Shown here one piece after another: positions 1-9,402 of a DNA stretch of 64,000 nt. Numbering within the stretch: the first letter of the stretch is position 1; each line of letters opens with the position of its first letter. The notes below the pieces were generated by a model that was not told the origin of the DNA, searched no databases, and saw only the letters and a list, made by a program, of their open reading frames with translations. The position numbers were made by a program, and so were the translations under genes. This DNA comes from Streptomyces thinghirensis (GTDB taxonomy: Bacteria > Actinomycetota > Actinomycetia > Streptomycetales > Streptomycetaceae): positions 1-64,000 of the forward strand of contig JAKFGP010000034.1 in assembly GCA_021502835.1 (NCBI GenBank), given 5' to 3'.

Positions 1-77
1 GACCTGGGGGCTTCTCGTATGCTCGGACGCGGGCGCTGTGGGGCGCCGTGGAGCCGCGGTGCGCTGTGAGGAAGGTC

Positions 78-978
78 TCAGGACTCGCGGTGCCACAGGG
101 CCGGCACGTTGGGCGGCTCCCAGCCCGCCATCGAGGTGTGCGCCTGGAGGCAGCGGCGGGAGCCGCCGCCGTCGTACCCCGTCGCCGGCGGCGTAGGGAG
201 AGCGGCCGGCCGCCCAGGTGCACGCCCGGCGGGTCGGTGGGCGGATCGGTCGGCGTGGTGGGGCCGGGGCCCGGATCGCCGTCCACGTTCAGGACGAAAT
301 CGAAGCCCCCTCACTGCCGCCGCCGGCGCCGCGGACGTTCATCAGCAGCGCGGGGTCGAAGAGGGCGTCCGTGCTGTTGCGGGGCTCGCCGGGGGAAGTA
401 CAGCTGGGTGGTCAGTACGTGGGTCCCGGGTGCCTGCGCCTTGACGTGGATGTGCCGGGTACGGCCCGGATAGAGGCCGGGGACGACGTCCGCAGCGAGA
501 ACGCGCCCGTGGCGTCGGTGAACTGGTGGCCGCGAAGGCGTATCCGGCCATGTCGTAGGCGCCGGCGTTGTCGGCCTGCCAGAAGTCGAGGAGCACGCCG
601 GGCAGCGGGACGCAGTTGCGGCCGAAGACGTAGCCGCTGACGGTCAGCCGGGTGCCGGCGGTGCCGGGGGCCACCAGGTTGGTGCGCGGCGGGGAGTTCG
701 GCTTGAGGTACGGGCCCTCCATCTGGTCGGGGGTCGGGTCGTCGCCGTCGTCGCAGAAGGGGGTCGGCGGCAGGCTCGCCGGTGGCGGAACGGGCGGCGT
801 CCCGGGCGAGCGCGATGGAGCCGGTGGCGAGCAGCGGGACGGCGGCGCCGGCGGCGACGGCCGCCCTGAGCAGCGTCTTGCGGCTGATGCCGCGGTCGGT
901 GGTGGTGCCGGGGCCGGGGCCGGTGTGCGGTCCGGACCCGCCGGGTTCGTCGGGGGCGGTGGGGGCGTCGGAGGTCAT
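78..978 (-). CDS. Secreted intradiol ring-cleavage dioxygenase with C-terminal carbohydrate-binding module
   Basis: The ATG at 978 opens a Tat-type leader (SRKTLLRAAVAAGAAVPLLA, about residues 35-54). Joining frames gives the intradiol dioxygenase core: EGPYLKPNSPPRTNL, LLDFWQADNAGAYD, GHQFTDATG, then PGLYPGRTRHIHVK, carrying Tyr/His iron-ligand motifs. After a Pro/Thr-rich linker, the last ~45 residues (78-222) read TWAAGR...YRCLQAHTSMAGWEP, a CBM5/12-type fold as in chitinases. It should cleave catechol-type aromatics outside the cell while tethered to polysaccharide. The same architecture is known from Streptomyces dioxygenases of lignocellulose degraders (SACTE_2871 type). At least three indels break the frame (near 753, 533 and 220). 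The stop is TGA at 78-80. Confidence 0.8.
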
Positions 979-1358
979 GGCGTTCCTCGGTCTCCTCGGT
1001 GGGGTGGTCCCTGGGAGCTGGACGGGACGTGCGACATCCGGGACGTCGGGGGACAGGGAGCTCGCCCGCCGCGCGGGGCAGGCTGCTGTCGTTGCTTCGG
1101 CGGGCGCGCTCCGTGGTGATCGCTGGAAACCGTATGCGGGCCGGTGGGGGCCCGGGCACCTCTGTTCCGCCCCCTGCCCGGCGTTATGCGGGCCGCGGAA
1201 CGGGGCGGGCGGGGCCCGTGTACGGGCGGATCGCCCAGGGGTACGGTCGTGGCGCGTCGGCGCCCGGGAGGGGCGGCGCGGACATGGGTACGGCACCGGT
1301 GCGGCACGGGTACGGCGCGGGTGCGCGTACGGGTACGAGTACGGGGAGGGCGGTCGCG
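979..1358. other. Intergenic region without a recognised gene
   Basis: About 380 bases between divergent genes. Open frames exist on both strands but encode low-complexity Arg/Pro/Gly peptides typical of non-coding high-GC DNA. The stretch around 1275-1350 is rich in ACGGGTACGG-like short repeats. Promoters for both flanking genes must lie here, but I cannot point to one. Confidence 0.5.
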
Positions 1359-2828
1359 ATGACCGAGGCGACGGCGGGGACGACGGCGGAGGCGACGACG
1401 GGGGCGCGTGCGGGACGGGGAGCGGGCGCGGTCGAGGGCCCGGAGGGGGCGTGCGGGTGCCGGTCGTGCCGGGGTTCGCGCGGTGGCCCGTCGGCGGCTC
1501 GCCGAAGGCCGAGGGCAAGGCGCTGCGCACGCGCGTTCCGCGGTCCGCGCACGCCGACCTCACCTGGACGCCTCCCGCCCGGACGCGGTCAGGCGCGGTC
1601 GAGGAGTCCAACCGGGCGCCGGATCCCCGGGCTCACCCCGATCCGGGTGGGGCGGATGGCCGCCACACCGTTCGCCTTCCTGCGCGGGTCGGCGGGGCTG
1701 ATGGCGTACGACCTGGCGCGTACGCCGACGACGGGGATCGGCGCCCAGATCTGCGGCGACGCGCACGCCGCCAACTTCGGTCTCTACGGTGACGCCCGCG
1801 GCGGCCTGGTCATCGACCTGAACGACTTCGACGAGACCGTCCACGGCCCCCTGGGAGTGGGACCTCAAGCGGCTCGCCGCGTCGATCGTCCTGGCGGGCC
1901 GGGAGGCCGGCGCCGACGAGGACACCTGCCGCGAGGCGGCCCACGACACCGCGGGCGCCTACCGGCGCACCATGCGGCTGCTGGCGAAGCTCCCCGCGCT
2001 GGACGCCTGGAACGCCATCGCGGACGAGGAACTCGTCTCCCACACCGACGCCCACGACCTGCTCGGCACGCTGGAGCGGGTGGCCGAGAAGGCGCGGGCC
2101 AACACCAGCGGGCGCTTCGCCGCCAGGTCGACCGAGGCCACCGAGGACGGCGGACGGCGCTTCGCCGACGCCCCGCCGGTGCTGCGCCGGGTGACGGACC
2201 CCGAGGCGGCGGCGGTCGCGGGCCGCCCTGGAGCGGTACCTGGCCACGCTCTCCAGGACCGGCTCCCGCTGCGGCCCGGTACGCGGTGCACGACGTCGCC
2301 TTCCGGGTCGTCGGCACCGGCAGTGTGGGCACACGGTCGTACGTGCTGCTCCTGGACCACCGGGGCGAGCCCTCGTGCTCCAGGTGAAGGAGGCCAGGCC
2401 CTCCGCGCTCCTGCCCCACCTGGCGGCCGTCGGCTTCGACGCCCCCGAGGCCGCGCACGAGGGGCGCCGGGTGGTCATGGGGCAGAAGCGGATGCAGGTG
2501 GTCAGCGACATGCTGCTGGGCTGGACGGAGGTCGACGGGCGGCCGTTCCAGGTACGCAGTTCCGCAACCGCAAGGGCAGCGTCGACGCCACGGCCCTGGC
2601 CGCCGACCAGATGGACGACTACGGCCGCATGACCGGCGCCCTGCTGGCCCGCGCCCACGCGCACAGCGCCGACCCGCGCTCATCGCCGGCTACTGCGGCA
2701 AGAACGACGAGCTGGACGAGGCGGTGGCCGCCTTCGCCGTGGCCTACGCCGACCGCACGGAGGCGGACCACGCGGAGCTGGTGGACGCGGTGCGGGCCGG
2801 GCGGGTCGCGGCGGAACTGGGGGTGTGA
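1359..2828 (+). CDS. DUF2252 domain protein
   Basis: Joined frames give a ~470-residue protein of the DUF2252 family, which has a kinase-like fold and no established substrate. Visible blocks are PVVPGFARWPVGGSPKAEGK, RVGRMAATPFAFLRGSAG, QICGDAHAANFGLYGDARG and VIDLNDFDETVHGP. The CGDAH.NFG and DLNDFDE motifs are diagnostic. Further on come VLQVKEARPSALLPHL and VVMGQKRMQVVSDMLLGW. The C-terminus ends VAAELGV before TGA at 2826. The ATG at 1359 is the best upstream start but needs a shift near 1440. GTG at 1451 is the alternative. At least six indels interrupt it, all with the protein continuing in another frame. Likely cytoplasmic; the role cannot be named. Confidence 0.8.
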
Positions 2829-2995
2829 CGCTTCCGCCGCCTGCGTCGGAGACGTCGGAGGCGGCGGAGCGTGGCCGCCTCGAATGGCGTACGCCGTGCG
2901 TGGGCGGGGGCGTACGCCGTGCGTGGGCGGGCGGGGCGCGCGTCGAGTGCGGCGGGCCGGGCGGCGCCGGGCGGGGTGTGGCCTACGCTGGTCGG

Positions 2996-3830
2996 GTGAC
3001 GACCCCGGAAGCTGAGCAGGGTGGTGGCGGCGCCGGTGCGAGCCGGCGGCGACCCCAGGACGGTGCCGCGTCAGGAACGGCTGGTCGGCGTACGGGCCGC
3101 CAAGCAGGCACTCATCGAGTACGAGATCGCGCTGGAGACCTTCCGCGTGGAGGTCGAGAACTTCGCGTCTGCACGAACAGCGGCTCGGCCTCGGTGTACG
3201 CGCGGCTCGAGGAGCTGGAGGCGCAGATCCTGGAGGCCAGGGCGGCCGGCACCGGCGACGCCGAGACCGCCGCCGGGCCGACGAGGCACGGGCCCGGCTG
3301 ATGCCGATCCCCGGGGTCGAGGAGTTGTTGAACGGCTGGATGGACGGGGACGGTCTGTTCCCGGAGGCCACGGCGATGCTGACGGACCAGGCGGTACGCC
3401 CGCCGCAGCGGGTGCGGCCCGGCGAGGAGGCCCGCAAGCTCTACCGCGAGCTGGTCCGCAAGGCCCACCCCGACCTGGCGCAGGAGGACGAGGCGGGCCC
3501 GGCGCGAGGAGTTCATCACCCGGGTCAACGCCGCCTACGCCCGTGGCGACGCCAGGCGCAGCGCTGCGAGCTGGCGGAGGTGGGCCGCCGGTCCGGCGCC
3601 CGAGCGGCGCCCGAGCCGGGGCGAGAGCTGTACGTCCGCCTCGAATGGTCGACCGGCGCAAGGAGATGCTCACGCTGCTCGCCAAGGAGCTGGAGGAGAG
3701 CGCGATCGGGGCCATGCTCCGGCTGCGCCCCGGACGACCCCGACCGGCTGCTGGAGGAGATCGCCGAGCAGTTGGCGACCCAGGTGCGGGAGCGGAGGCC
3801 GAACTGGCGGCGGTGCTCGGGCGGGACTGA
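2996..3830 (+). CDS. J-domain (DnaJ-like) protein
   Basis: GTG at 2996 starts a ~275-residue protein. The N-terminal half is helical and charged (AKQALIEYEIALETFRVEVE; SVYARLEELEAQILEARAAG), likely coiled coil. It is followed by LMPIPGVEELLNGWMDGDGL, and a J-domain-like segment EARKLYRELVRKAHPDLAQ then EEFITRVNAAYARGD. The classical HPD loop is present as HPD in KAHPDLA. This suggests a DnaK co-chaperone-like role, but with no Gly/Phe or zinc region it is not a housekeeping DnaJ. At least five indels move the frame. It lies 170 bases after DUF2252 and 31 bases before the rhodanese gene, so it may share a transcript with them. Confidence 0.7.
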
Positions 3831-3861
3831 GCCGGGCGGGGGCTCGGGTAGCGTCTGGGGC

Positions 3862-4208
3862 ATGAGTTTTGGAGCTGGTGTGCCCACGGTCGAGGTCACG
3901 GACCTCAAGGACGGCGACTTCCTGCTGGACGTCCGCGAGGACGACGAGTGGCAGGCCGGTCACGCCGCCGGGGCGCTGCACATTCCCATCAGCGAGTTCG
4001 TGGCCCGGCACGGTGAGCTGACCGAGGTCCGCGCCGCAGGACGCCCGGGTCCACGTGATCTGCCGCTCCGGTGGACGCTCGCTAGGTCACCATGTATCTG
4101 GCCCAGCAGGGCATCGACGCCGTGAACGTCGACGGCGGCATGCAGGTGTGGGCGCGGCCGGCCGGCCGGTGGTGGACGGGAAGGGCGAGCCGGGGGCACG
4201 TTCTCTAG
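3862..4208 (+). CDS. Single-domain rhodanese-like protein
   Basis: A ~115-residue rhodanese domain: ATG at 3862, VEVTDLKDGDFLLDVREDDE, WQAGHAAGALHIPISEF, then after indels VHVICRSGGRS and YLAQQGIDAVNVDGGMQVW, ending at TAG 4206-4208. The CRSGGRS loop holds the catalytic cysteine that carries persulfide sulfur, so the protein can act as a sulfurtransferase or sulfur carrier. The size matches stand-alone GlpE/PspE-like rhodaneses. At least three indels occur, near 4035, 4080 and 4160. It follows the J-domain gene closely on the same strand. Confidence 0.85.
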
Positions 4209-4482
4209 GCCGCTCGGGTCATCTCCGGGTCGTCCCTCCGGGTTGCCCCCGGGGGCGTCCCTCCGGATCGCCGTCGGATCCGTCTCCGTGTCACCGCGGG
4301 CGCCGTCGCGCGGTGACGATGTGGTGACGGCCACTGCGCGGTCGGTCCGCCGGGGGCTGTGCGGGCGGACAGTCCTGAAGTACCGCTCCCGTTCGGACGC
4401 TGCCGAGCAGCCGCACGAGTGGCGCGGGTGACCCCTGCGGCGGAGCGGGCGGTACGACGGATCGGGACCGGAACGGGGCGTA

Positions 4483-5344
4483 ATGGACGCGTACGACACA
4501 GGCTCGGACGCCTCGCGGGGCGGGACGAGCAGGAGGGGACGGGACGCACCGGACCAGCCGGATCAGCCGGATCAGCCGGATCGGTCGGATCGGTCGGATC
4601 GGTCGGACGGGACCAGGACCGGGTCCGAGGCAGCCGGCACAGGAGACGGCCCCCGTACGGTCACCGCGGAGCCCCGCCAGGTGATCGTGGCGCCCCGTGC
4701 CGGTGTCTCCGCGCTCTCCCCGCGCTATCAGGTCGAGTGCCGTGGTCGCCCTCGCGGTCGTCGCCGTCGCCGTCTGCGCCCACCTCGGCCTGGTGTTCCT
4801 GCACGTGGCCCCGTCGAACACCCTCACCAAGCAGCACGGCGAGGCGGTGGACGAGTGGGTCTTCCCGGAGTTCGAACAGAACTGGAAGCTCTTCGCGCCC
4901 AACCCGCTCCAGCAGAACGTCTCCGTCCAGGTCCGGGCAGAGGTGAGCACGGCGGACGGCGCGATACGCACGACCGGCTGGTACGACCTGTCCGCCGAGG
5001 ACGGCCGGGGCATCGACGGCAATCCGCTGCCGAGCCACACCCAGCAGAACGAGCTCCGCCGGGCCTGGGACTTCTTCGTCGCCACCCACGACTCCGACGA
5101 CCGCCCGGTGGGCCTGCGGGGCACGCTGTCCGAGGACTATCTGCGCCGCATCGCCGTCCTGCGGCTTGACCGGAACGATGCCGCCGGGCCGGGCGGTGTC
5201 GTCGAGCGCGTCCAGTACCGTTCCCGGACCACCAACGTGGAGCCGCCCTCGTGGAGCGGGGAGAAGGTCTCCGACCGGCCGGCTTACCGTGAGCTGCCCT
5301 GGTGGCCGGTGACCGCCGGTGAGAAGGAGGGGGACGCCGCGTGA
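4483..5344 (+). CDS. DUF5819 family membrane-anchored protein
   Basis: ATG at 4483 opens a disordered, Asp/Arg-rich cytoplasmic stretch of ~80 residues, including six near-identical tripeptides (DQP then DRS). After an indel near 4735, a single membrane span VALAVVAVAVCAHLGLVFL leads into an exported domain with FEQNWKLFAPNPLQQNVSV, WDFFVATHDSDDRPVGLRG and AYRELPWWPVT. The FxQNWxLFAPNP signature marks DUF5819, whose function is unknown. Its TGA (5342-5344) overlaps the GTG start of the HTTM gene (GTGA), so the two are translationally coupled. The conserved pairing suggests the exported domain is a partner or substrate of the HTTM membrane enzyme; that is inference. Confidence 0.8.
4552..4605 (+). 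repeat. Tandem 9-bp repeats in the DUF5819 N-terminus
   Basis: Six direct 9-bp units in frame: GACCAGCCG once, GATCAGCCG twice, GATCGGTCG three times. They encode (DQP)3 then (DRS)3 in the predicted unstructured cytoplasmic tail. Copy number could vary by slippage without breaking the frame. Confidence 0.85.
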
Positions 5345-6637
5345 ACGGCATCGCCCTCTCGGTCTCCCGGGGCATCGCCCGCGTCACCGGCGCCGCGCTC
5401 GGCCCGGTACCAGACCGCCGTGATCCGCATCGGCTTCAGCGCCACCTGGCTGCTCTTCCGCTGCGCGAACTGCCCCACCGCCACGAGCTGTACGGTCCCG
5501 GGAGCCCCTCAGCCACGACCTCGCCGAGCAGCTGATCGCGGACAACGGCGCCTTCACGGTGCTGATGTGGTCCGACGGGCGGGTCTGGTTCGAGATCGTC
5601 TACGCGGTGGCCGTCCCGGGCAGTGTGCTGCTCCTGCTGGGCTGGCGGACCCGGACCATGTCCGTGATCTTCATGGTCGGTGTGCTCTCGCTGCAGAACC
5701 GCAGCGTCTTCATGGGGGACGGCGGCGACAACGTCCTGCACCTGATGAGCATCTACCTGGTGCTCACGCGCTGCGGCCAGGTGTGGTCGCTGGACGCGCG
5801 CCGGGCGCGGCGTGCGGGCGGGGCACGCGCGCGTGGGGAGCGTGTCGTGGACCGGGCCGGGCCGGCGCTGTGGTCGGTGTTCGGTTTCGTGCTGCTCACC
5901 ATGACGCTGGCGGGCGCGCTGGATGGCGACTGGTTCGTTCCGGCGCTGCTGTGGGCGGTGTGGGCCGCGCAGGGCCTGTGGTGGGCCGTGGGGCGCTGGG
6001 CCGGTGGCGGTGAGCCGCGGATCCTGCTCGACGTGATCGCCGACATCGTGCACAACGGCGCGCTGGTCGTGATCATGGCCGAGGCCTGTCTGATCTACGC
6101 GACCGCGGGCTGGTACAAGATCCAGGGCTCGCGCTGGCAGGACGGCACGGCGGTCTACTACCCGCTCAACCTGGACTACTTTCTCGCCCTGGCCCGCGCT
6201 CTCCGAGGCGCTGGCCGCCAACGGCACGATGGTCATGCTCATCACCTACGGCACGGTCGCCGTGCAGGTCGCGTTCCCGTTCACGCTGTTCAACCGGCGG
6301 GTCAAGAACGTGCTGCTGGCCGCCATGATGGCCGAGCACGCGGTGATCGCCGTGGTGCTGGGGCTGCCGTTCTTCTCGCTGGCGATGATCGCCGCGGACG
6401 CGGTCTTCCTGCCGACCTCCTTCCTGCGCCGGCTGGGCGGCTGGGCGGTACGCGCGTGCCGGGCTGCTGGGCCGACTGCCGGGCCGGCTGTCGACCCGGC
6501 TGACGGCCGGGCGTGGCTACGGCGGTGGTGTGGGCGGTGGTGACGGCCGTACGGCGGCGGTGCCCGGCCCCTGCTCCCGGGAGGCCGTGGAGAGCAACAA
6601 GGACCCCGGCCACACGCACGTAGGCTTCCGGACATGA
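5341..6637 (+). CDS. HTTM (vitamin K-dependent gamma-carboxylase-like) membrane protein
   Basis: GTG at 5341 overlaps the preceding TGA. Joined frames give a ~430-residue polytopic protein: YQTAVIRIGFSATWLLF, VRFEIVYAVAVPGSVLLLLG-like span, FMVGVLSLQNRSVFMGDGGD, HLMSIYLVLTRCGQVWSLD, ATAGWYKIQGSRWQDGTAVY and FLALARALR. The LQNR...GDGGDN and AGWYKIQGSRWQDGTA blocks are typical of bacterial HTTM proteins, relatives of gamma-glutamyl carboxylase; most bacterial members have no proven substrate. After an indel near 6465, the frame with the best codon bias ends ...DPGHTHVGFRT at TGA 6635-6637, overlapping the next ATG (ATGA). An alternative stop lies at 6543. Frame breaks occur near 5405, 5530 and 6200. 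Confidence 0.8.
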
Positions 6638-7402
6638 CCGACCCCGACCTCGGACCCGTCGGCCGTCTGGCGCCGGCACGCCGGACCGTGTGCTGCTCGA
6701 CGGGTTCCACGCCCTCAAGCACGCGCTGCGTTTCGGCGCCGAGGTCCCGGTGGCCGTCACCGCCGACCGCGCGGGCGCCCTGGCCCTCGCCGAGGAGCTG
6801 GCGCCCGACGTGCGACGAGGACGCTCGCTGGCGGAGGTGCCGCAGGAGACGTACGCCTCTCGTGCCGCGCCCGCATCCCACCGCCGTGGCCGCCCTGGCC
6901 GTGCCGGCCCGCGTGCGGCCAACCTGCGGGGCGCTGGCGCACAGGCTCCGCCGTACGCCCGTCACGTGGCCCTCGACCAGCCGCGCAACCTCGGCAACGC
7001 GGGGCGGTGATCCGCTGGCCGCCGGTTTCGGGGCGACCGGTGTGGTCACCACGGGGCACACTCGACCCGTGGCACCCCCACGGTGGTGCGCGGTGGGGCG
7101 GGGCTGCACTTCGCGACCGCGGTGGAACGGCTGGAGGTCGCGGAGCTGCTCGCCGGGCCGGTGTTCGCGCTGGACCCGGAGGGCGAGGATATCCGCGGCT
7201 GAAGCTGCCGGATGACGCTGCTCGCGTTCGGCCCGGAGCGCAGCGGGCTGTCGCGGAGCTGCGCGCGCGTGCCGACCATCTGGTGGTGCTGCCGATGCGC
7301 CCCCAGGTCTCCAGCTACAACCTCGCGACCAGTGTGGCCATGACGCTGTACCACTGGAGCGCCGGCGGGGCGCACCGCACGTGCCCCAGCAGGCTGTTCT
7401 AG
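6634..7402 (+). CDS. TrmH/SpoU family RNA 2'-O-methyltransferase
   Basis: ATG at 6634 overlaps the HTTM stop. Joined frames give LLDGFHALKHALRFGAEVPV (substrate-binding N-domain), then the SpoU core: VALDQPRNLGNAGAVIR (motif 1), LLAFGPERSGLS (motif 2) and LPMRPQVSSYNLATSVAM (motif 3), which builds the trefoil-knot SAM site. It should 2'-O-methylate a ribose in rRNA or tRNA. The precise target is not readable. At least five indels lie between 6665 and 7280. The last codon TTC is followed by TAG at 7400-7402, where TA belongs to the target site of the adjacent inverted-repeat element and G is the element's first base. Confidence 0.8.
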
Positions 7403-7518
7403 GGGGTGTCGTCTCCGGATCAGGCCGACTCCAGGCAACGGTGCCTTGCGACTGACCCGAGCGGGGTTAGATGCGCGTGCCAGGCACCGCGACCCCGGCA
7501 AGATCCAAACGACACCCC
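7402..7518. mobile_element. Miniature inverted-repeat element (MITE), copy 1
   Basis: A 117-bp non-coding element flanked by TA on both sides (7400-7401, 7519-7520). Its right end reads inward GGGGTGTCGTTTGGATC. The left end is a degenerate copy with one extra G (GGGGGTGTCGTCTCCGGATC). It is homologous to the element at 59977-60161 over both ends, about 45 and 60 bp in the opposite orientation, but lacks the central ~70 bp. TA duplication and absence of a gene fit a MITE mobilised by an IS630/Tc1-mariner-like transposase in trans; no such transposase is in the window. It sits between the convergent trmH and paaN genes and provides the third base of both stop codons. Confidence 0.8.
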
Positions 7519-9216
7519 TAGGCCTCGACGGCGGACCTCCACCACCCGGAAGCGGTTGGCCACGAACGCCCCGTCGCACAGGGCGGCGTTGGCCGCCGGG
7601 TTGCCGCCCGAGCCGTGGAAGTCGGAGAAGGCGGCCGTCTGGACGTACACCCCGCCGGTGAGGTTCAGGGACAGCTGGGCCGCCTCCTCCAGGCAGGCCT
7701 CCTGCACGGACTGCTCGACCTCCGCGTCGGTCGTGTATGCGCCCACCGTCATCGCGCCCTTCTCCCGGATCGCTGAGCCGCAGCAGCTCCACGGCGTGCT
7801 GTGCGGAGTCGACGGCGACGGCGAAGGAGACGGGACCGAAGCACTCGCTGGTGTAGGCGGCCTCGTCGTCGGGCTTGGCGCCGTCCAGCTTGACGATCAC
7901 CGGGGTGCGCACGACCGCGTTCGGGAAGTCCGGGTTGGTCACCTCGCGGGAGGCCAGGGCGACCTCGCCGAGGCCGGCGGCGGGCCTCCAGGCGGGCCTT
8001 GACGTCCGGGTTGACGATCGCGCCGAGCAGGGCGTTCGTGCGCGGGCGTCGTCGCCGAGGAGTTCGTCGACGGCCGCGCCAGGTCCGCGGTCACCTCGTC
8101 GTAGGTCCGGGACCCTGGTCGGTGCGGATGCCGTCGCGGGGGATCAGCAGGTTCTGCGGGGTGGTGCACATCTGGCCGCTGAGGGGAGAGGGAGAAGGCC
8201 AGGTTGGCGAGCATCCCCTTGTAGTCGTCGGTGGAGTCGACGATCACCGTGTTGACGCCGGCCTTCTCGGTGAAGACCTGGGCCTGGCGGGCGTTGGCCT
8301 CCAGCCAGTCGCCGAAGGAGGTGGAGCCGGTGTAGTCGATGATCCGGATCCGGGGCGGGTCGCCAGGGTCTTGGCGATGCCCTCGCCGGGGCGCTCGGCG
8401 GCCAGCGCGACCAGGTTCGGGTCGAAACCGGCCTCGGTGAGGACGTCGCGGGCCACCTGCACGGTGAGCGCGAGCGGCAGCACCGCGCGCGGGTGGGGCT
8501 TGACCAGGACCGCGTTGCCGGTGGCGAGGGAGGCGAACAGGCCCGGGTAGCCGTTCCAGGTCGGGAAGGCCGTTGCAGCCGATGACGAGGCCGGATACCG
8601 CGGACCGGCGTGAACCGCTTCTGGTCAGCGCGAGCGGGTCGCGCTTGCCCCGTGGCTTGGTCCACCTCGCCGTGTCGGGGGGTGCGGACCTGCTCCACGT
8701 ACGTAGGCCACGGCCTCCATGCCGGCGTGGGTCCCGCGCGTGCGGGCCGCCCGCCTGGAAGGCCATCATGAAGGCCTGCCCGGAGGTGTGCATGCACCGC
8801 CTGGCGAACTCCATCGTCCGGTCGGCGATCCGCCGGAGGATCTCCAGGCGACCATCGCGCGCAGCTTCCGCGCCCGCGTCCCGCCACGCCTTCTGGCCGG
8901 CCTTATATGCGGGCAGCAGCAGCGTCGAGGTCCGCGTGCGGGTACTCCACGCCCAGCCGACGCCGTACGGCCGGAGCACCTCGCCGCCGACCCAGTCGTC
9001 GGTGCCGGGCTGGCCGAGGTCGAGAGGCGGTGCCGAGCAGGGCGTTGAAGGCGGCCTTGCCCGGCGCCATGTCCAGGCTGCCGTTCTCCCCGGTAGGCCT
9101 TGGGGTGCTCGGGGCGGGGGACCAGTACGCGCGCGTGCGGATCGGGTTCCAGGCGCCAGGTCCAGGGTCGGCCGGTGCTGGGCGATCAGCTGGTGTGCGG
9201 TGAGTTCGGCGGCCAT
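7518..9216 (-). CDS. paaN: PaaN-type phenylacetate degradation aldehyde dehydrogenase
   Basis: ATG at 9216 (AELTAHQLIAQHRPTLD) starts a ~565-residue aldehyde dehydrogenase of the PaaN group. Joined frames show ENGSLDMAPGKAAF, EYPHADLD, TSGQAFMMAFQAGGP, LIGCNT-type segment, ALTVQVARDVLTEAGFDPNL, IIDYTGSTSFGDWLEANARQ (ALDH fold), AGVNTVIVDSTDDYKGMLAN, VVRTPVIVKLDGAKPDDEAA and NLTGGVYVQTAAFSDFHGSG. PaaN oxidises the ring-opened semialdehyde/CoA intermediates of phenylacetyl-CoA catabolism. There is no paaABCDE here, so it acts apart from a full paa operon. At least ten indels occur. The intended stop is TAG at 7518-7520, formed with the MITE end; in the raw frame an extra G near 7525 runs translation on to 7420. 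Confidence 0.85.
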
Positions 9217-9331
9217 GCGGGGACCAACTCTCTCTCTCACGAACTCGCCGTCGACCTCCGCGTCGACGCTTCGTCGAGTCCGTGGGACCTGGGGGAAACC
9301 TGGGCAGAAACAGGCGGACACGGCTAGAGTA

Positions 9332-9345
9332 ACCGAACGATCGGC
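9332..9345. promoter_or_regulatory. Putative TetR operator upstream of the 3-hydroxyacyl-CoA dehydrogenase gene
   Basis: ACCGAACGATCGGC, an imperfect palindrome (CCGA...TCGG arms), lies about 60 bp before the start at 9403 and 120 bp before paaN. It matches 12 of 14 bases of the element at 12179-12192 before the first bkd operon. Both resemble the ACCG-NN-CG-NN-CGGT form I recall for PaaR-type TetR regulators, and a TetR gene lies between them. Confidence 0.5.
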
Positions 9346-9370
9346 CGGGGACAAGGGGGACCGCCGCATC

Positions 9371-9379
9371 TGTGGAAAA
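9371..9379 (-). promoter_or_regulatory. DnaA-box-like nonamer
   Basis: The reverse strand reads TTTTCCACA, two changes from the preferred Streptomyces DnaA box TTGTCCACA. It is isolated and in the 5' leader of the 9403 gene, so it may be chance. Confidence 0.25.
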
Positions 9380-9402
9380 CCCCGTGCGGGAGGATCGCGC
9401 AC

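Noticed and set aside
1270..1350. CGGGTACGG-type short repeats as an operator array
   Set aside because: Spacing is irregular and the units degenerate; more likely compositional bias of non-coding DNA.
7420..7518. Extension of PaaN through the MITE as a real C-terminal tail
   Set aside because: It depends on one surplus G near 7525; without it the protein stops at TAG 7518-7520, as expected for the family.
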